Assembly (NCBI RefSeq): GCF_030689305.1
Contig: NZ_JAUYVM010000002.1
Coordinates: 248,001 to 312,000, forward strand
Length of the DNA: 64,000 nt
Source: Vibrio penaeicida
GTDB lineage: Bacteria > Pseudomonadota > Gammaproteobacteria > Enterobacterales > Vibrionaceae
Direction: 5' to 3'
Made by a program: the position numbers and the translations under genes. Below the pieces are notes generated by a model that saw only the letters and a program-made list of their open reading frames with translations, was not told the origin of the DNA and ran no database searches. Shown here piece by piece: positions 34,807-44,373 of the stretch (within the stretch, counting starts at the first letter, position 1; every line of letters begins with the position of its first letter).

Positions 34807-35724
34807 ATGTTTCGAGCAATTCGGCGTTTTGTACACCGAGAAGAGTCAGTCCCCTATATGCTGCTATTACCAGCAATAGTCACTATACTCATCGTGGTCT
34901 TGTTACCATTGATATTTTCTCTGTACACAAGTTTTACGCCATACAAAATCACTCGACCTGAAACACTTTGGAAATTTATCGGGCTGAGAAACTACAGCCG
35001 AATATTTTCCGACGCAGATTTCTGGTGGGTGTTCGCAAGAACGGTGTTTTTCTTAACCATCGTTTTAAATGTGGAGCTGGTGCTTGGGTTAGTCATCGCT
35101 TTGTTGGTGAATCAAATCACGAAAGGAAAGCGTTTGTTACGCACTGTAATGATGTTCCCGATGATGTTTTCTCCAATATTGGTCGGCTTCCAGTTCAAAT
35201 TTGTTTTTAACGACAACATTGGCATTTTAAACAACTTACTTCAAACACTAGGATGGGCTGACCAAGCGATCCCGTGGCTGGTGGATGGCACTTTGGCCAT
35301 GATGTCCATCATGATCGCTGAAATCTGGATGAGTACCAGTGTCTTTGCCATCTTATTACTGGCAGGGCTATATGCGATGCCACAAGACCCAATTGAAGCT
35401 GCGAAAGTGGATGGATGCTCACCCATTCAGGTGTTTAGGCACATTACGTTACCCTTTTTAATGCCCTTTATTTTTATTGCGATGACGATTCGCTCACTGG
35501 ATGTGGCGCGAGCGTTCGATATTGTCGACGTGATGACAGGAGGCGGTCCCGCAGGGCGAACTGAGCTATTGTGGACGTTGATTGCGCGAGTCGGTTACGA
35601 CAACGCCAAAATGGGGCAAGCCAATGCGATGGCGTACGTATCGATTCTGCTTTCTATCGCTTTTACCTTCTATTTCTTTCGTAAATTAATGGCGGCTCGT
35701 CGCTTCATGGGAGGTGCACAATGA
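34807..35724 (+). CDS. ABC sugar transporter permease (MalF-like)
   Basis: 305 residues from ATG 34807 with AAGGA upstream. Six membrane segments and the EAA loop region PIEAAKVDGCSPIQVFRHITLPFLMP that contacts the ATPase. Overlaps the next permease by 4 bp (ATGA). Confidence 0.92.
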   Translation: MFRAIRRFVHREESVPYMLLLPAIVTILIVVLLPLIFSLYTSFTPYKITRPETLWKFIGLRNYSRIFSDADFWWVFARTVFFLTIVLNVELVLGLVIALLVNQITKGKRLLRTVMMFPMMFSPILVGFQFKFVFNDNIGILNNLLQTLGWADQAIPWLVDGTLAMMSIMIAEIWMSTSVFAILLLAGLYAMPQDPIEAAKVDGCSPIQVFRHITLPFLMPFIFIAMTIRSLDVARAFDIVDVMTGGGPAGRTELLWTLIARVGYDNAKMGQANAMAYVSILLSIAFTFYFFRKLMAARRFMGGAQ

Positions 35725-36581
35725 TTTTGGCATCAACACGTGTCACGTTTCATAAACTGGCGGTTCGAGTTGGGGTATTCATACTGATTTCCTTGATGTG
35801 TATCCCTGGTGTCTGGGTGATGTTTTCGGCTTTTCGACCGAATGGAGAGATCCTAGCCAAGCCTCCGGTTTGGATTCCGCAAGAATTCGGGCTATCCAAC
35901 TTCATGTCAATACTAGGTGTTGGGGTGGATCAAATCGCGATTCCGGTTGGCAGCTATTTTATGAACTCCCTGATCATAGCGGTAACCAGCACGGTTATAG
36001 CCATTTTGATTGGTATTGCAGGTGGATACGCTTTTGCTCGGTATCGTTTTAAAGGGAAAGACGCTCTGTTTTTGGGCTTAATGCTCTCGCGAACCATCCC
36101 CGGTATCGCCCTCAGCCTGCCAGTGTTCATTCTGTGGAGTAAGCTCGGTTGGATAGACACACAATTTGGGGTGATTTTGGTGTATGTCGCATTGAATGTG
36201 CCCTTCACGATCTGGTTGATTGATGGTTTTTTCCGACAAATACCGAAGGACTTATCGGAAGCCGCGCAAGTCGATGGTTGTACACGTTGGCAAGCGTTTT
36301 GGAAAATTGAATTTCCTTTAGCAAAATCGGGTTTGGCATCGGCGGGTATTTTCGCCTTCCTTACCTCTTGGAACGAATATGCACTGGCGAGTCAGCTTAC
36401 CCGTTCCACAGACAGTAAGACGTTGCCCGTTGGGTTAATGGATTTTACCGCTCAATTTACGATTGACTGGGCAGGTATGTGTGCCATGGCGGTAATCATC
36501 ATTATTCCGGCACTTATTCTTACGTTTTTAGTTCAAAAGCACCTGATTTCAGGGCTGACATTTGGTGGTGTAAAAGGATAA
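35721..36581 (+). CDS. ABC sugar transporter permease (MalG-like)
   Basis: 286 residues, six membrane segments, EAA loop LSEAAQVDGCTRWQAFWKIEFPLAKSG. Pairs with the upstream MalF-like protein in the inner membrane. Confidence 0.92.
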   Translation: MILASTRVTFHKLAVRVGVFILISLMCIPGVWVMFSAFRPNGEILAKPPVWIPQEFGLSNFMSILGVGVDQIAIPVGSYFMNSLIIAVTSTVIAILIGIAGGYAFARYRFKGKDALFLGLMLSRTIPGIALSLPVFILWSKLGWIDTQFGVILVYVALNVPFTIWLIDGFFRQIPKDLSEAAQVDGCTRWQAFWKIEFPLAKSGLASAGIFAFLTSWNEYALASQLTRSTDSKTLPVGLMDFTAQFTIDWAGMCAMAVIIIIPALILTFLVQKHLISGLTFGGVKG

Positions 36582-36587
36582 ACATCT

Positions 36588-37709
36588 ATGGCTGACGTAA
36601 AGCTGAACAAGGTAGTAAAAAGATACGGCAAAACTGAAGTAGTTCACGGTGTCGATTTGGATATCAAACACAATGAATTCGTGGTTTTGGTTGGTCCGTC
36701 TGGCTGCGGAAAGTCGACCACCCTAAGAATTATCGCAGGGTTAGAAGGCATCACAAGCGGTGACGTAGTGATTGGAGATAGAGTGGTAAACGATTTACCG
36801 CCAAGAGACAGAAACATCTCCATGGTGTTCCAGAGCTACGCACTATATCCACATATGACGGTGGAAGAGAACTTAGGTTTTGGATTGAAAATTTCCAATA
36901 TAGAAGAATCTGAAATCGAAAAACGAGTACAAAACGCGGCCCAGATTCTAGGGCTAGACAGTTTGATGGATAGGATGCCTGCCGAGCTTTCTGGTGGGCA
37001 GCGTCAACGTGTCGCGATGGGGCGAGCCATTGTACGCACGCCGGACGTATTTTTGTTCGATGAACCTCTGTCGAACTTAGATGCAAAGCTGAGAGTGCAG
37101 ATGCGTACCGAGATTAAAAAACTCCACCAAACGGTTAAAACAACGGTGGTGTACGTGACTCACGATCAGGTCGAAGCCATGACATTGGCCGACCGTGTAG
37201 TGGTGATGCGAGATGGTTACATAGAGCAGATTGGTTCGCCTATGGAGATTTTCCATGCGCCAACGAACATGTTTGTGGCTTCTTTTATCGGAAGCCCCCC
37301 TATGAACATGATCGACGCCATCGCGTATGAGCAAAACGGGAAGTGGTTGTTGCATTTGGAAGGTGCACACGAGATTGAACTGCCGGAACGATTTTTAGGC
37401 AAAGTGACCCATGAACAAAAAATTGTGGTTGGTATCCGACCCGATGATCTCTACCCAGTAGGGCATGGTATGGAAAACGGCGCACAAAGTACGCCATTTC
37501 ATGAAAGCGTGATCATTTCTGAACCGCAAGGCACAGAGACCATTTTGTTCGTGCAAATAGGGCAGAAAGAAGTTCAATCGAAAATGTTAAGCCCGAGGGA
37601 TGTGAGAAACGGAGAGCGTTTGGAATTTGCTATCGGGCTGGATCGTATTCATCTCTTTGATAAAGGAACCGAGCAGTCCCTTTTAGCTGAGAGCTCTTAC
37701 GGAGAGTAA
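36588..37709 (+). CDS. ABC sugar transporter ATPase (UgpC/MalK-like)
   Basis: 373 residues: Walker A GPSGCGKST (37-45), Q-loop VFQSYALYPHMTV, signature LSGGQRQRVAMGRA, Walker B VFLFDEPLSNLD, switch His VTHDQ, and a C-terminal OB/TOBE regulatory domain (about 240-365). This is the CUT1 type, energising the importer of 33411-36581. Possible shared use with other sugar permeases cannot be excluded. Confidence 0.95.
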   Translation: MADVKLNKVVKRYGKTEVVHGVDLDIKHNEFVVLVGPSGCGKSTTLRIIAGLEGITSGDVVIGDRVVNDLPPRDRNISMVFQSYALYPHMTVEENLGFGLKISNIEESEIEKRVQNAAQILGLDSLMDRMPAELSGGQRQRVAMGRAIVRTPDVFLFDEPLSNLDAKLRVQMRTEIKKLHQTVKTTVVYVTHDQVEAMTLADRVVVMRDGYIEQIGSPMEIFHAPTNMFVASFIGSPPMNMIDAIAYEQNGKWLLHLEGAHEIELPERFLGKVTHEQKIVVGIRPDDLYPVGHGMENGAQSTPFHESVIISEPQGTETILFVQIGQKEVQSKMLSPRDVRNGERLEFAIGLDRIHLFDKGTEQSLLAESSYGE

Positions 37710-37711
37710 CC

Positions 37712-38380
37712 ATGACAAGCCATACCAGTGAACAAGATGAAATTACAGAGTTGCTCCAACACTGCTATACCGGTGTAGTCAATGATGTAATGCGAGGAGA
37801 GGGCATGACGAACTATGTTTTGCCTCGTGAATTGCGCCCCCTTATTACGGATCAAGTCTTAGCCGGACCCGTATTCACCATTCTGGGTGAAGTTGATCAA
37901 TCTATGGATGGTCATCAGAGTTTGCTGGAATGGACGGGGTTACTCTCCAAAGCAAAACCTAGGCATATTTGGGTATGTCAGCCAAATGACAACAAGGTTG
38001 CCCACATGGGAGAGCTTTCGGCTGAGACACTTCAACACAAGGGGGTACTGGGCTGCTTGGTGGATGGCGGAGCAAGAGATACTGGGTTTATTCGAAAAAT
38101 TGGTTTCCAGTTGTGGCACCGATTCTATACACCAGAAGACGTTGTTGGGTACTGGAAACCGGTTGGGTTCGATGTTCCGATTGAAATTGGTGGTGTCACT
38201 ATCTCTCCCGGCGATTATTTACTCGCCGACGACGATGGTGCCATTATCATTCCTAAATCCATTGCTAAATCAGTGGCCGAAGCCGCTTATGCATCCACTA
38301 AAGTTGAGAACAAAGTGCGCAGCGCGATTCTTGATGGAATGGATGCACAGGAAGCCTATTTGCAATACGGTAAATTCTAA
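37712..38380 (+). CDS. RraA-like protein / HMG aldolase family
   Basis: 222 residues. Family core GELSAETLQHKGVLGCLVDGG followed by ARD, giving the catalytic Arg and metal-binding Asp of 4-hydroxy-4-methyl-2-oxoglutarate/4-carboxy-4-hydroxy-2-oxoadipate aldolases. RraA RNase regulators lack activity but share the fold. In a catabolic operon an aldolase or decarboxylase producing pyruvate or oxaloacetate is likelier. Stop overlaps the next start (TAATG). Confidence 0.82.
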   Translation: MTSHTSEQDEITELLQHCYTGVVNDVMRGEGMTNYVLPRELRPLITDQVLAGPVFTILGEVDQSMDGHQSLLEWTGLLSKAKPRHIWVCQPNDNKVAHMGELSAETLQHKGVLGCLVDGGARDTGFIRKIGFQLWHRFYTPEDVVGYWKPVGFDVPIEIGGVTISPGDYLLADDDGAIIIPKSIAKSVAEAAYASTKVENKVRSAILDGMDAQEAYLQYGKF

Positions 38381-38679
38381 TGGCGTCGGTGATTTTGCTT
38401 AAAGAGGACGACAATGTGTTAATTGCTTGTCGGGAGTTGCGCCAGCAAGAAGTCGTATCGATGGAAGGATCCGAGCTGGTCATTGAGGTTAAACAACCGA
38501 CACCTGTAGGGTTTAAGGTTGCACGAATGGCACTCAAAAAAGGCACATTGATCATCAAGTACGGTGTGCCGATTGGGCAGTGCAGCGCCGATGTAGAGGC
38601 GGGGGAGTTGATTCATACTCATAACCTCCACAGCCAATATATCCCATCGCATCAAAGAGGAGGGCATGTTCATGAGTGA
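38380..38679 (+). CDS. UxaA-family dehydratase small subunit (SAF domain)
   Basis: 99 residues of the SAF fold: LLKEDDNVLIACRELRQQE, the conserved GFKVARMALKKGTLIIKYG and GQCSADVEAGELIHTHNL. In altronate/galactarate dehydratases this is the N-terminal domain. Here, as in (2R)-sulfolactate sulfo-lyase (SuyA) and some sugar-acid dehydratases, it is a separate subunit. It overlaps the large subunit gene by 8 bp. Confidence 0.85.
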   Translation: MASVILLKEDDNVLIACRELRQQEVVSMEGSELVIEVKQPTPVGFKVARMALKKGTLIIKYGVPIGQCSADVEAGELIHTHNLHSQYIPSHQRGGHVHE

Positions 38680-39862
38680 TGCCATATCTACCCCTCAAGT
38701 TCACTTGCAAGGCTATTTAAGAAGCGATGGGCGAAAAGGGATTCGTAATCAAATAATGGTGGCGTATTTGGTCGAGTGCAGCCACTTTGTGGTGAGCAAA
38801 ATTGTTCGCCACTTTGAAGGCATCGCGCCGGGTATCGTGCATGAAGTCGGCTTTCCGGGGTGTTACCCCAATTCTCATGCAGAGCGCGTGTTGTCTGGGT
38901 TGGCGACGCATCCAAATGTTGGCGCGGTCTTATTTGTTTCTCTTGGGTGCGAAAGCATGAACAGAGAGAAGTTGGATAAACTGGTCAAAGCCAGTGGCAG
39001 ACCCTCACGTACCATCAGTATTCAAGAGGTGGGTGGCACGCAAAACGCCATTGATTTAGGGATAGAGTGGGTCACGGGCGTGATGGACATATTGGCGTCT
39101 GAAACCAAAGTGAATATGGATATCAGTGAGCTTTCCGTTGCAACGATTTGCGGTGGCTCTGACGGCACGTCAGGGATAACGGCGAATCCGGCTGTAGGTC
39201 TAAGCTTTGACACATTAGTGGATATGGGAGCAACCTGTATTTTTGAAGAAACAGGTGAACTGATCGGTTGTGAAACACATATGAGCGAGCGTGGTGCGAC
39301 ACCTGAGATTTCAAAAGCACTGGTTGAGTCAGTCGATAAGGCGGCTCGCTATTACAGCACACTCGGTTTTGCGAGCTTTGCGCCGGGTAATGCAGACGGT
39401 GGGCTATCTACCATTGAAGAAAAGTCTTTAGGGGCGTATTCCAAAAGTGGTACACGCCCGATTGAAGGCATAATCAAGCCCGCGGAATTGCCTACTCAAG
39501 AAGGGCTTTGGTTACTGGATGTTGTGCCTGATGGCGAAGTGCGGTTCGGCTTTCCTAACATCGCTGATAATGCAGAAATCACAGAATTGATCGCCTGTGG
39601 GGCTCATATGGTGTTGTTTACGACTGGGCGAGGCTCGGTAGTCGGAAGTGCGATTTCTCCCGTCATTAAAATTTGTGCAAACCCAGAAACATACAGCCGC
39701 ATGTCCAATGATATGGATGTGAATGCCGGCAAAGTGTTGGAAGGTGTTGGGCTGGATTCTGTAGCCAATGAGATTACGGACCTCGTTGTTTCTGTTGCGC
39801 AAGGTCAGCAAACCAAGTCAGAGGCGCTGGGGCATGCTGAGTGCTTAATTACTTATAAGTAG
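38672..39862 (+). CDS. UxaA-family dehydratase large subunit
   Basis: 396 residues from ATG 38672; an ATG at 38666 is too close to the RBS GAGGAGGG. Altronate/galactarate dehydratase C-terminal domain: GYLRSDGRKGIRNQIMVAYL, FPGCYPNSHAERVLSGL, ICGGSDGTSGITANPAVG, and FTTGRGSVVGSAISPVIKIC with metal/catalytic residues. Works with the SAF subunit. Likely dehydrates a sugar acid; sulfolactate lyase (SuyB) is the main alternative, but the sugar ABC transporter argues for a sugar acid. Confidence 0.85.
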   Translation: MSDAISTPQVHLQGYLRSDGRKGIRNQIMVAYLVECSHFVVSKIVRHFEGIAPGIVHEVGFPGCYPNSHAERVLSGLATHPNVGAVLFVSLGCESMNREKLDKLVKASGRPSRTISIQEVGGTQNAIDLGIEWVTGVMDILASETKVNMDISELSVATICGGSDGTSGITANPAVGLSFDTLVDMGATCIFEETGELIGCETHMSERGATPEISKALVESVDKAARYYSTLGFASFAPGNADGGLSTIEEKSLGAYSKSGTRPIEGIIKPAELPTQEGLWLLDVVPDGEVRFGFPNIADNAEITELIACGAHMVLFTTGRGSVVGSAISPVIKICANPETYSRMSNDMDVNAGKVLEGVGLDSVANEITDLVVSVAQGQQTKSEALGHAECLITYK

Positions 39863-39907
39863 CCTTAACTCGGGGTAACAACCCTCAAACCTATCACGGT
39901 AACAATC

Positions 39908-41017
39908 ATGATCATCAAACAGGTCGAAATACGCTGCTGTCAAACAGACACAGCTATGAATGCGCACGCGCTAAAGAAAGCAGGCAAATCAGAGGCGTTG
40001 AACTTTCTTGTGGTGACACTCAAAACCGAATGCGGGATGAATGCGTCCATGTTTGGTTTTGCAGGAAAGTCAGCATTAGGGGCGGGTCATCTAGCAGCGT
40101 CTAGCATGCCAACACTTCTAATTGGCAAAAATGCATTCGACCGAGAAAAGCTATGGCAGGAATACCGAACCCTTAATCGATGGTGGCATCACTTGCCTAT
40201 GTACAGTTATGGTCCCTTTGATTGCTGCTTATGGCTTTTAGGCGCTCAGCATGCAGGGCAGCCTTTATGGCGCTACATCGGTGGTTCAAGGCAGCGCGTA
40301 CCTGTTTACACTTCGTCACTGGTGCTGCCAACACTGGAAGATTACGAGAAAGAAGCGCTGGAAGTAAAAAACGCTGGGTATCATGCATACAAAATTCACC
40401 CACCGGGTAATAACATGCGTGAAGATTTGGAGATTCACAGAGCGGTTCGGGAAGCGGTTGGTGAAGATTTCACACTTATGTCCGATCCGGTTGCGTCATA
40501 TTCACTTTTAGAGGCGGTGGAGTTTGCTAAAGGGTTGGAAGCGTTGAACTATGCGTGGTTGGAAGAGCCGTTGCCCGATGAGTCATTTACCGCACTTAAA
40601 AAGCTGAAGTCGAAGGTGTCTATTCCCATTGTGGGAGCAGAGGTATTGCCGCATCATCCTTATTCTGTTGCGGAAGCACTGTCGGTTGGTGTTTATGATG
40701 CAGTTAGAGCAGATGTATCTTGGTCCGGCGGTATTACCGGAGTTCTTAAAACGGCAAACTTAGCGGAATCGTTTCATATGAATTGCGAACTGCACACCAC
40801 AATTTTCCATCCATTGGAGTTAGTGAATATGCATGTGGCGGCTGCAATCAGCAACACGACGTATGTTGAACTCTTGTATCCGACGGACACATTTTCATTT
40901 GGTTTGAAACAGGTGCTACCTATAGAAAAGGGTTACGCCAACCTCCCAGAAACAGCAGGGTTGGGTGCGGAATTGGATTGGGATTTTATTGATAACGCGA
41001 CCATTCAAATTTTATGA
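39908..41017 (+). CDS. Enolase-superfamily enzyme (mandelate racemase/MLE type)
   Basis: 369 residues. The catalytic strand has YKIHP (KxH rather than KxK). Metal ligands appear in SDPVAS, LEEPL and AEVLP, and the general acid/base His in CELHTT follows RADVSWSGGITG. Probably an acid-sugar dehydratase or epimerase; it differs strongly from the enzyme at 16930. Last gene of the operon, 45 bp after the UxaA-type gene, followed by a hairpin. Confidence 0.82.
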   Translation: MIIKQVEIRCCQTDTAMNAHALKKAGKSEALNFLVVTLKTECGMNASMFGFAGKSALGAGHLAASSMPTLLIGKNAFDREKLWQEYRTLNRWWHHLPMYSYGPFDCCLWLLGAQHAGQPLWRYIGGSRQRVPVYTSSLVLPTLEDYEKEALEVKNAGYHAYKIHPPGNNMREDLEIHRAVREAVGEDFTLMSDPVASYSLLEAVEFAKGLEALNYAWLEEPLPDESFTALKKLKSKVSIPIVGAEVLPHHPYSVAEALSVGVYDAVRADVSWSGGITGVLKTANLAESFHMNCELHTTIFHPLELVNMHVAAAISNTTYVELLYPTDTFSFGLKQVLPIEKGYANLPETAGLGAELDWDFIDNATIQIL

Positions 41018-41018
41018 C

Positions 41019-41037
41019 GCCCCTTTTTATAAGGGGC
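41019..41037 (+). terminator. Hairpin at the operon end
   Basis: GCCCCTT (41019-41025) pairs with AAGGGGC (41031-41037), loop TTTAT, with ATGA/TCAT flanks extending pairing. No strong U-tract, so termination is likely but not certain. Confidence 0.55.
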
Positions 41038-41074
41038 ATCATAGCACAATAAGTACTTGGCATTATTGAGGGCT

Positions 41075-41533
41075 CTAGCTTTGTACTAAGGCGATTAATG
41101 ATTCCATGGAACGCTTTAGATCGTCTAATGCTTCGCCCGAAGGAACGGCTTTCTTCGTGCATTCATTTAATGCCACGACTTGATCCATAAACAACCCTGA
41201 TTGAGAGTATCTTTGGTTTAAAGCTTTTGTTAAGGAAGACTTAAACGCATCCACTTGTTTCTGCATCTCAGCGGCTTTTGCTTTGTCACCCCCATTAAAC
41301 TCGACCAACCCAGGTGTGACAATGTCACTTTGAATGTAATCGTCGTATTTCCCCAGACCCAGTTTTGCCGTATCTACAAGGTCGGATTTGTATTTTGCTG
41401 GTGGGTTGGTGAGTTTTTGTTCAATAAAATCAATGAGAGCTTGGCATTGCTGCATATCGTTAACGCTAGGCTTAGCAGCAATCTGAAAAGATAGAGTACA
41501 AGCCAGCGTCACAAGTAAATATTTTAATTTCAT
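41075..41533 (-). CDS. Hypothetical periplasmic helical protein
   Basis: 152 residues with signal peptide MKLKYLLVTLACTLSFQIAA. Mature chain is helical and charged with two Cys (DMQQCQALI and ALNECTKKA) that could form a disulfide. RBS AAAGGA upstream. No family recognised; single gene between a convergent operon and the phosphatase. Confidence 0.7.
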   Translation of the reverse strand: MKLKYLLVTLACTLSFQIAAKPSVNDMQQCQALIDFIEQKLTNPPAKYKSDLVDTAKLGLGKYDDYIQSDIVTPGLVEFNGGDKAKAAEMQKQVDAFKSSLTKALNQRYSQSGLFMDQVVALNECTKKAVPSGEALDDLKRSMESLIALVQS

Positions 41534-41640
41534 TCTTCATTCCTTTAGCGTTGCTTCCTTTAGGTCAACTTAAATTAAGCTTATGCCAAGAACACAAATT
41601 GAACAGTATGAAAAATGAGTTAAATATCAAGTAAGTTGAT

Positions 41641-42384
41641 CTACAATCCTTCCCACTCTTCCAAAGTGATACCAGAGAAAAATTCACCAGAGAGTATCTC
41701 GATCATTGTGAACTCTCCGGCGTAGTCATTTCGCGATGCTGTATCAATAAAGTAGCTGTTTGCGATGCGGACAACTTTGTCACTTCTTGTGTGCCCATGA
41801 ATGGTGAAGTCTACATTCGTAACGGGATCCGATGGTTCACCTTTTATACGCGTTCTTCCCCAAATCCACCTAGGGTTTTCTAGCATATTGCCTTGCCAGT
41901 TCTGCATTTCTGTCCAATCAAGGCTGTGAGGTTGAGCGTGGCTTATGCCGACTTTTCTTCCATCGGGGAGGTCACAAGTGATGGCACTGGGCATATCTTC
42001 GACAATTGCCTGTAGGCTCCTTAAGGTATCAACCGATTCTTCTAGTGCCCAATCACCGCCGTTTTTACACCAGAGCTCCAATAGCCTTCTCTGATCTTTA
42101 TTCTTATTTTCAAGCTCCCAAACCGACATCGCATTAGACATCATCAGTTCGTGGTTTCCGATAATGGAGAGGAACCAGTCGTTTTCTGAGTAAAAACGTA
42201 AAGTTTCAGCCGATTGCGGACCGCGATCAATAAGGTCGCCAACCGAGATAAGTAAATCGGTATCAGGATTAAAATCAATATCTTGTAATGTGTGTTTTAA
42301 ATGCCCTAGTTTTCCGTGAATATCGCCAATGACGAATACACGATTGAAACTAGATACGTTTATATGTTGATGCCTGAATTCCAT
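41641..42384 (-). CDS. Metallophosphatase, PPP-family (PrpA/PphA-like)
   Basis: 247 residues with all signature blocks: GDIHGKLGHL (about 20), GDLIDRGPQS (48), GNHELMM (75), SHAQP (149) and HGHTRSD (199). Two-metal serine/threonine phosphatase or Ap4A-hydrolase-like enzyme, cytoplasmic. E. coli PrpA/B are similar in size (about 218). Physiological target unknown. Confidence 0.88.
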   Translation of the reverse strand: MEFRHQHINVSSFNRVFVIGDIHGKLGHLKHTLQDIDFNPDTDLLISVGDLIDRGPQSAETLRFYSENDWFLSIIGNHELMMSNAMSVWELENKNKDQRRLLELWCKNGGDWALEESVDTLRSLQAIVEDMPSAITCDLPDGRKVGISHAQPHSLDWTEMQNWQGNMLENPRWIWGRTRIKGEPSDPVTNVDFTIHGHTRSDKVVRIANSYFIDTASRNDYAGEFTMIEILSGEFFSGITLEEWEGL

Positions 42385-42717
42385 TTCTTTGAAACCACTT
42401 TATTCTTTATTCTTCGAAAACACTTATTTGTTAAAAACTTATTCGTTAAAACAACTAGAAACTGAGCCAGAACCGTCTTGTGAACGTTATACGAAAGTTT
42501 TCTTGTTGACTATATACCCAACTAGCTACGTTACAGAAGCACTATCTTTCATACGGAGCGTTTATCCAGACCCATTTCTTTGTATGAGATGCATATCTGA
42601 CTAATCGGTGCGTCTCTTCACAAATAGAAAATAGAACATCAGTGTTTTGATGGAAATTCGAATAAGAGAGACTACTATTCGAGCTCGATACAATAGCTCC
42701 AAGGAAGCCCCAATAGA
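42385..42717. promoter_or_regulatory. Intergenic region with inverted repeat TCGAATA / TATTCGA
   Basis: Divergent gap between the phosphatase and the MocR-type gene. TCGAATA (42658-42664) and TATTCGA (42676-42682) form a 7-bp inverted repeat with 11-nt spacing about 40 bp before the regulator start, a plausible autoregulatory site. I see no convincing gene in the rest; a 71-codon frame at 42389 has no RBS or family. Confidence 0.4.
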
Positions 42718-44154
42718 ATGACGAGATACGAGCAGTTAGCACAAGATATAAAAACGCAGATAGAAAGTGGTGTTTGGCGAGCTGGAGACAAATTGCCATC
42801 AGTACGGGCGACATGCAAAACATCTGGTTTTAGTATCTCAACTGTTATGCAATCTTATCAGCTGCTGGAAAGCCAAGGCTGGGTTACAGCTAGACCACAA
42901 TCTGGATACTATGTCTCACCAAGAAAAGTATCACCTATAGAGCCTGAACCTATTCTTCCTAGCACTCGAGAATCTGTCAACCAATCAGATAGCGTGAACA
43001 TTAACGATTTACTGTTTGATGTCATTCAACAAACACGTGATAACGACATTGTTCCGTTAAGTAGTGCGTTTCCAGACCCAGAATTGTTTCCATTTCAAGT
43101 GCTCACGAGAAACCTAGCGAGCAGTGGGCGAAAGATGCTCCCTCAGTCTACAGTCACTAATTTACCACCAGGGAACGATGCACTGAGGCGCTGTATTGCG
43201 CAGCGATATAACCTTGAAGGCATTCATGTCGTACCGGACGATATTGTGGTGACATCCGGAGCGATGGAAGCGCTGAACTTAAGTTTACAAGTTCTGACGA
43301 AACCCGGAGATTTAGTTGCGGTTGAATCGCCTACTTTTTATGGCGCGCTGCAAGCTATTGAACGGCTACAATTGAAAGTTGTCGAGATCCCCAGTTGCCC
43401 GAAGTTTGGCATTAACTTGGAATTGTTTGAAGAAGCGCTGTCTACGTTACCAATCAAAGCCTGTTGGTTTATGACTTCTTTTCAGAATCCGATTGGACAT
43501 TCGTTGCCTCCAGAGAAAAAGCGCCAGTTAATCGGTATGCTGGCGATGCATGATGTTCCTCTCATTGAAGACGATGTGTATTCCGAATTGTATTTTGATC
43601 AAACCAAACCTTTGCCTGCCAAACATTTTGATTCTGAACATCGAGTCCTGCATTGCGGTTCTTTTTCCAAATGTTTAGCGCCTGGCTATCGGGTTGGATG
43701 GGTAGCCAATCGTCAGTACGCAAAGGATCTGCAACGGGCGCAGTTGATGTCGACCCTTTCGGCTAGCATTCCTACTCAAATGGGTATTGCTGAGTATCTT
43801 CAATCGGGCGGGTATGACACGCATTTAAGAAAGCTAAGAAGAACCCTGCAACAACGACAAAACGCCTTTTTAAAAGGGTTGAAAGATTGGTTACCAAGTG
43901 AGATTAAAGTAACGGAACCCAAAGGAGGGTACTTCATATGGCTAGAATTGCCTGCAAGAGTAAAGGCGCAAGAAGTCTACTTAAAAGCACTTCAACAAAA
44001 AATTGGAATAGCTCCCGGAACCCTTTTTAGCTCTGACCAACACTTTTGTTATCATATTCGTTTGAACTGCTCTTTCGACTGGGACGAGACAACACGGAAT
44101 GCAATAAAAACCCTCGCCTCGATCCTTTCAGATATGCTGCGTGAAAACAGATAA
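42718..44154 (+). CDS. MocR-type regulator (GntR HTH fused to class I aminotransferase)
   Basis: 478 residues: GntR winged HTH (1-75, YEQLAQDIKTQIESGVWRAG then DKLPSVRATC) and an aminotransferase domain (about 110-475). The PLP Lys is in CGSFSKCLAPGYRVGW. MocR proteins are PLP-dependent transcription regulators, such as PdxR or GabR, that sense amines, amino acids or PLP. The nearby divergent phosphatase or the chitin-binding LPMO downstream are not obvious targets. An active aminotransferase is the lesser alternative. Confidence 0.9.
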   Translation: MTRYEQLAQDIKTQIESGVWRAGDKLPSVRATCKTSGFSISTVMQSYQLLESQGWVTARPQSGYYVSPRKVSPIEPEPILPSTRESVNQSDSVNINDLLFDVIQQTRDNDIVPLSSAFPDPELFPFQVLTRNLASSGRKMLPQSTVTNLPPGNDALRRCIAQRYNLEGIHVVPDDIVVTSGAMEALNLSLQVLTKPGDLVAVESPTFYGALQAIERLQLKVVEIPSCPKFGINLELFEEALSTLPIKACWFMTSFQNPIGHSLPPEKKRQLIGMLAMHDVPLIEDDVYSELYFDQTKPLPAKHFDSEHRVLHCGSFSKCLAPGYRVGWVANRQYAKDLQRAQLMSTLSASIPTQMGIAEYLQSGGYDTHLRKLRRTLQQRQNAFLKGLKDWLPSEIKVTEPKGGYFIWLELPARVKAQEVYLKALQQKIGIAPGTLFSSDQHFCYHIRLNCSFDWDETTRNAIKTLASILSDMLRENR

Positions 44155-44373
44155 AGTCACTTTGAATTCAAGCGCAAAACAACCGAAATGGTTGCAATGA
44201 GTTCGATTGATTATGGAATCACTTTATCGTTTTAACAAATCCTTTTCATTTATAAACTTGCATTCAACTCCGACCTATTTTCGCTTTGTTAATCTGAAAT
44301 TGCTCGCTGATCACTTCGCGTAGACATTTACGCCAAAGCGAGCATGTTCAGGAAAATTAAACGGAGAGAAATA

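Noticed and set aside
42389..42604. 71-codon plus-strand ORF
   Set aside because: No RBS, no recognisable family, composition unlike neighbours, and it lies in the promoter region of the phosphatase and MocR genes.
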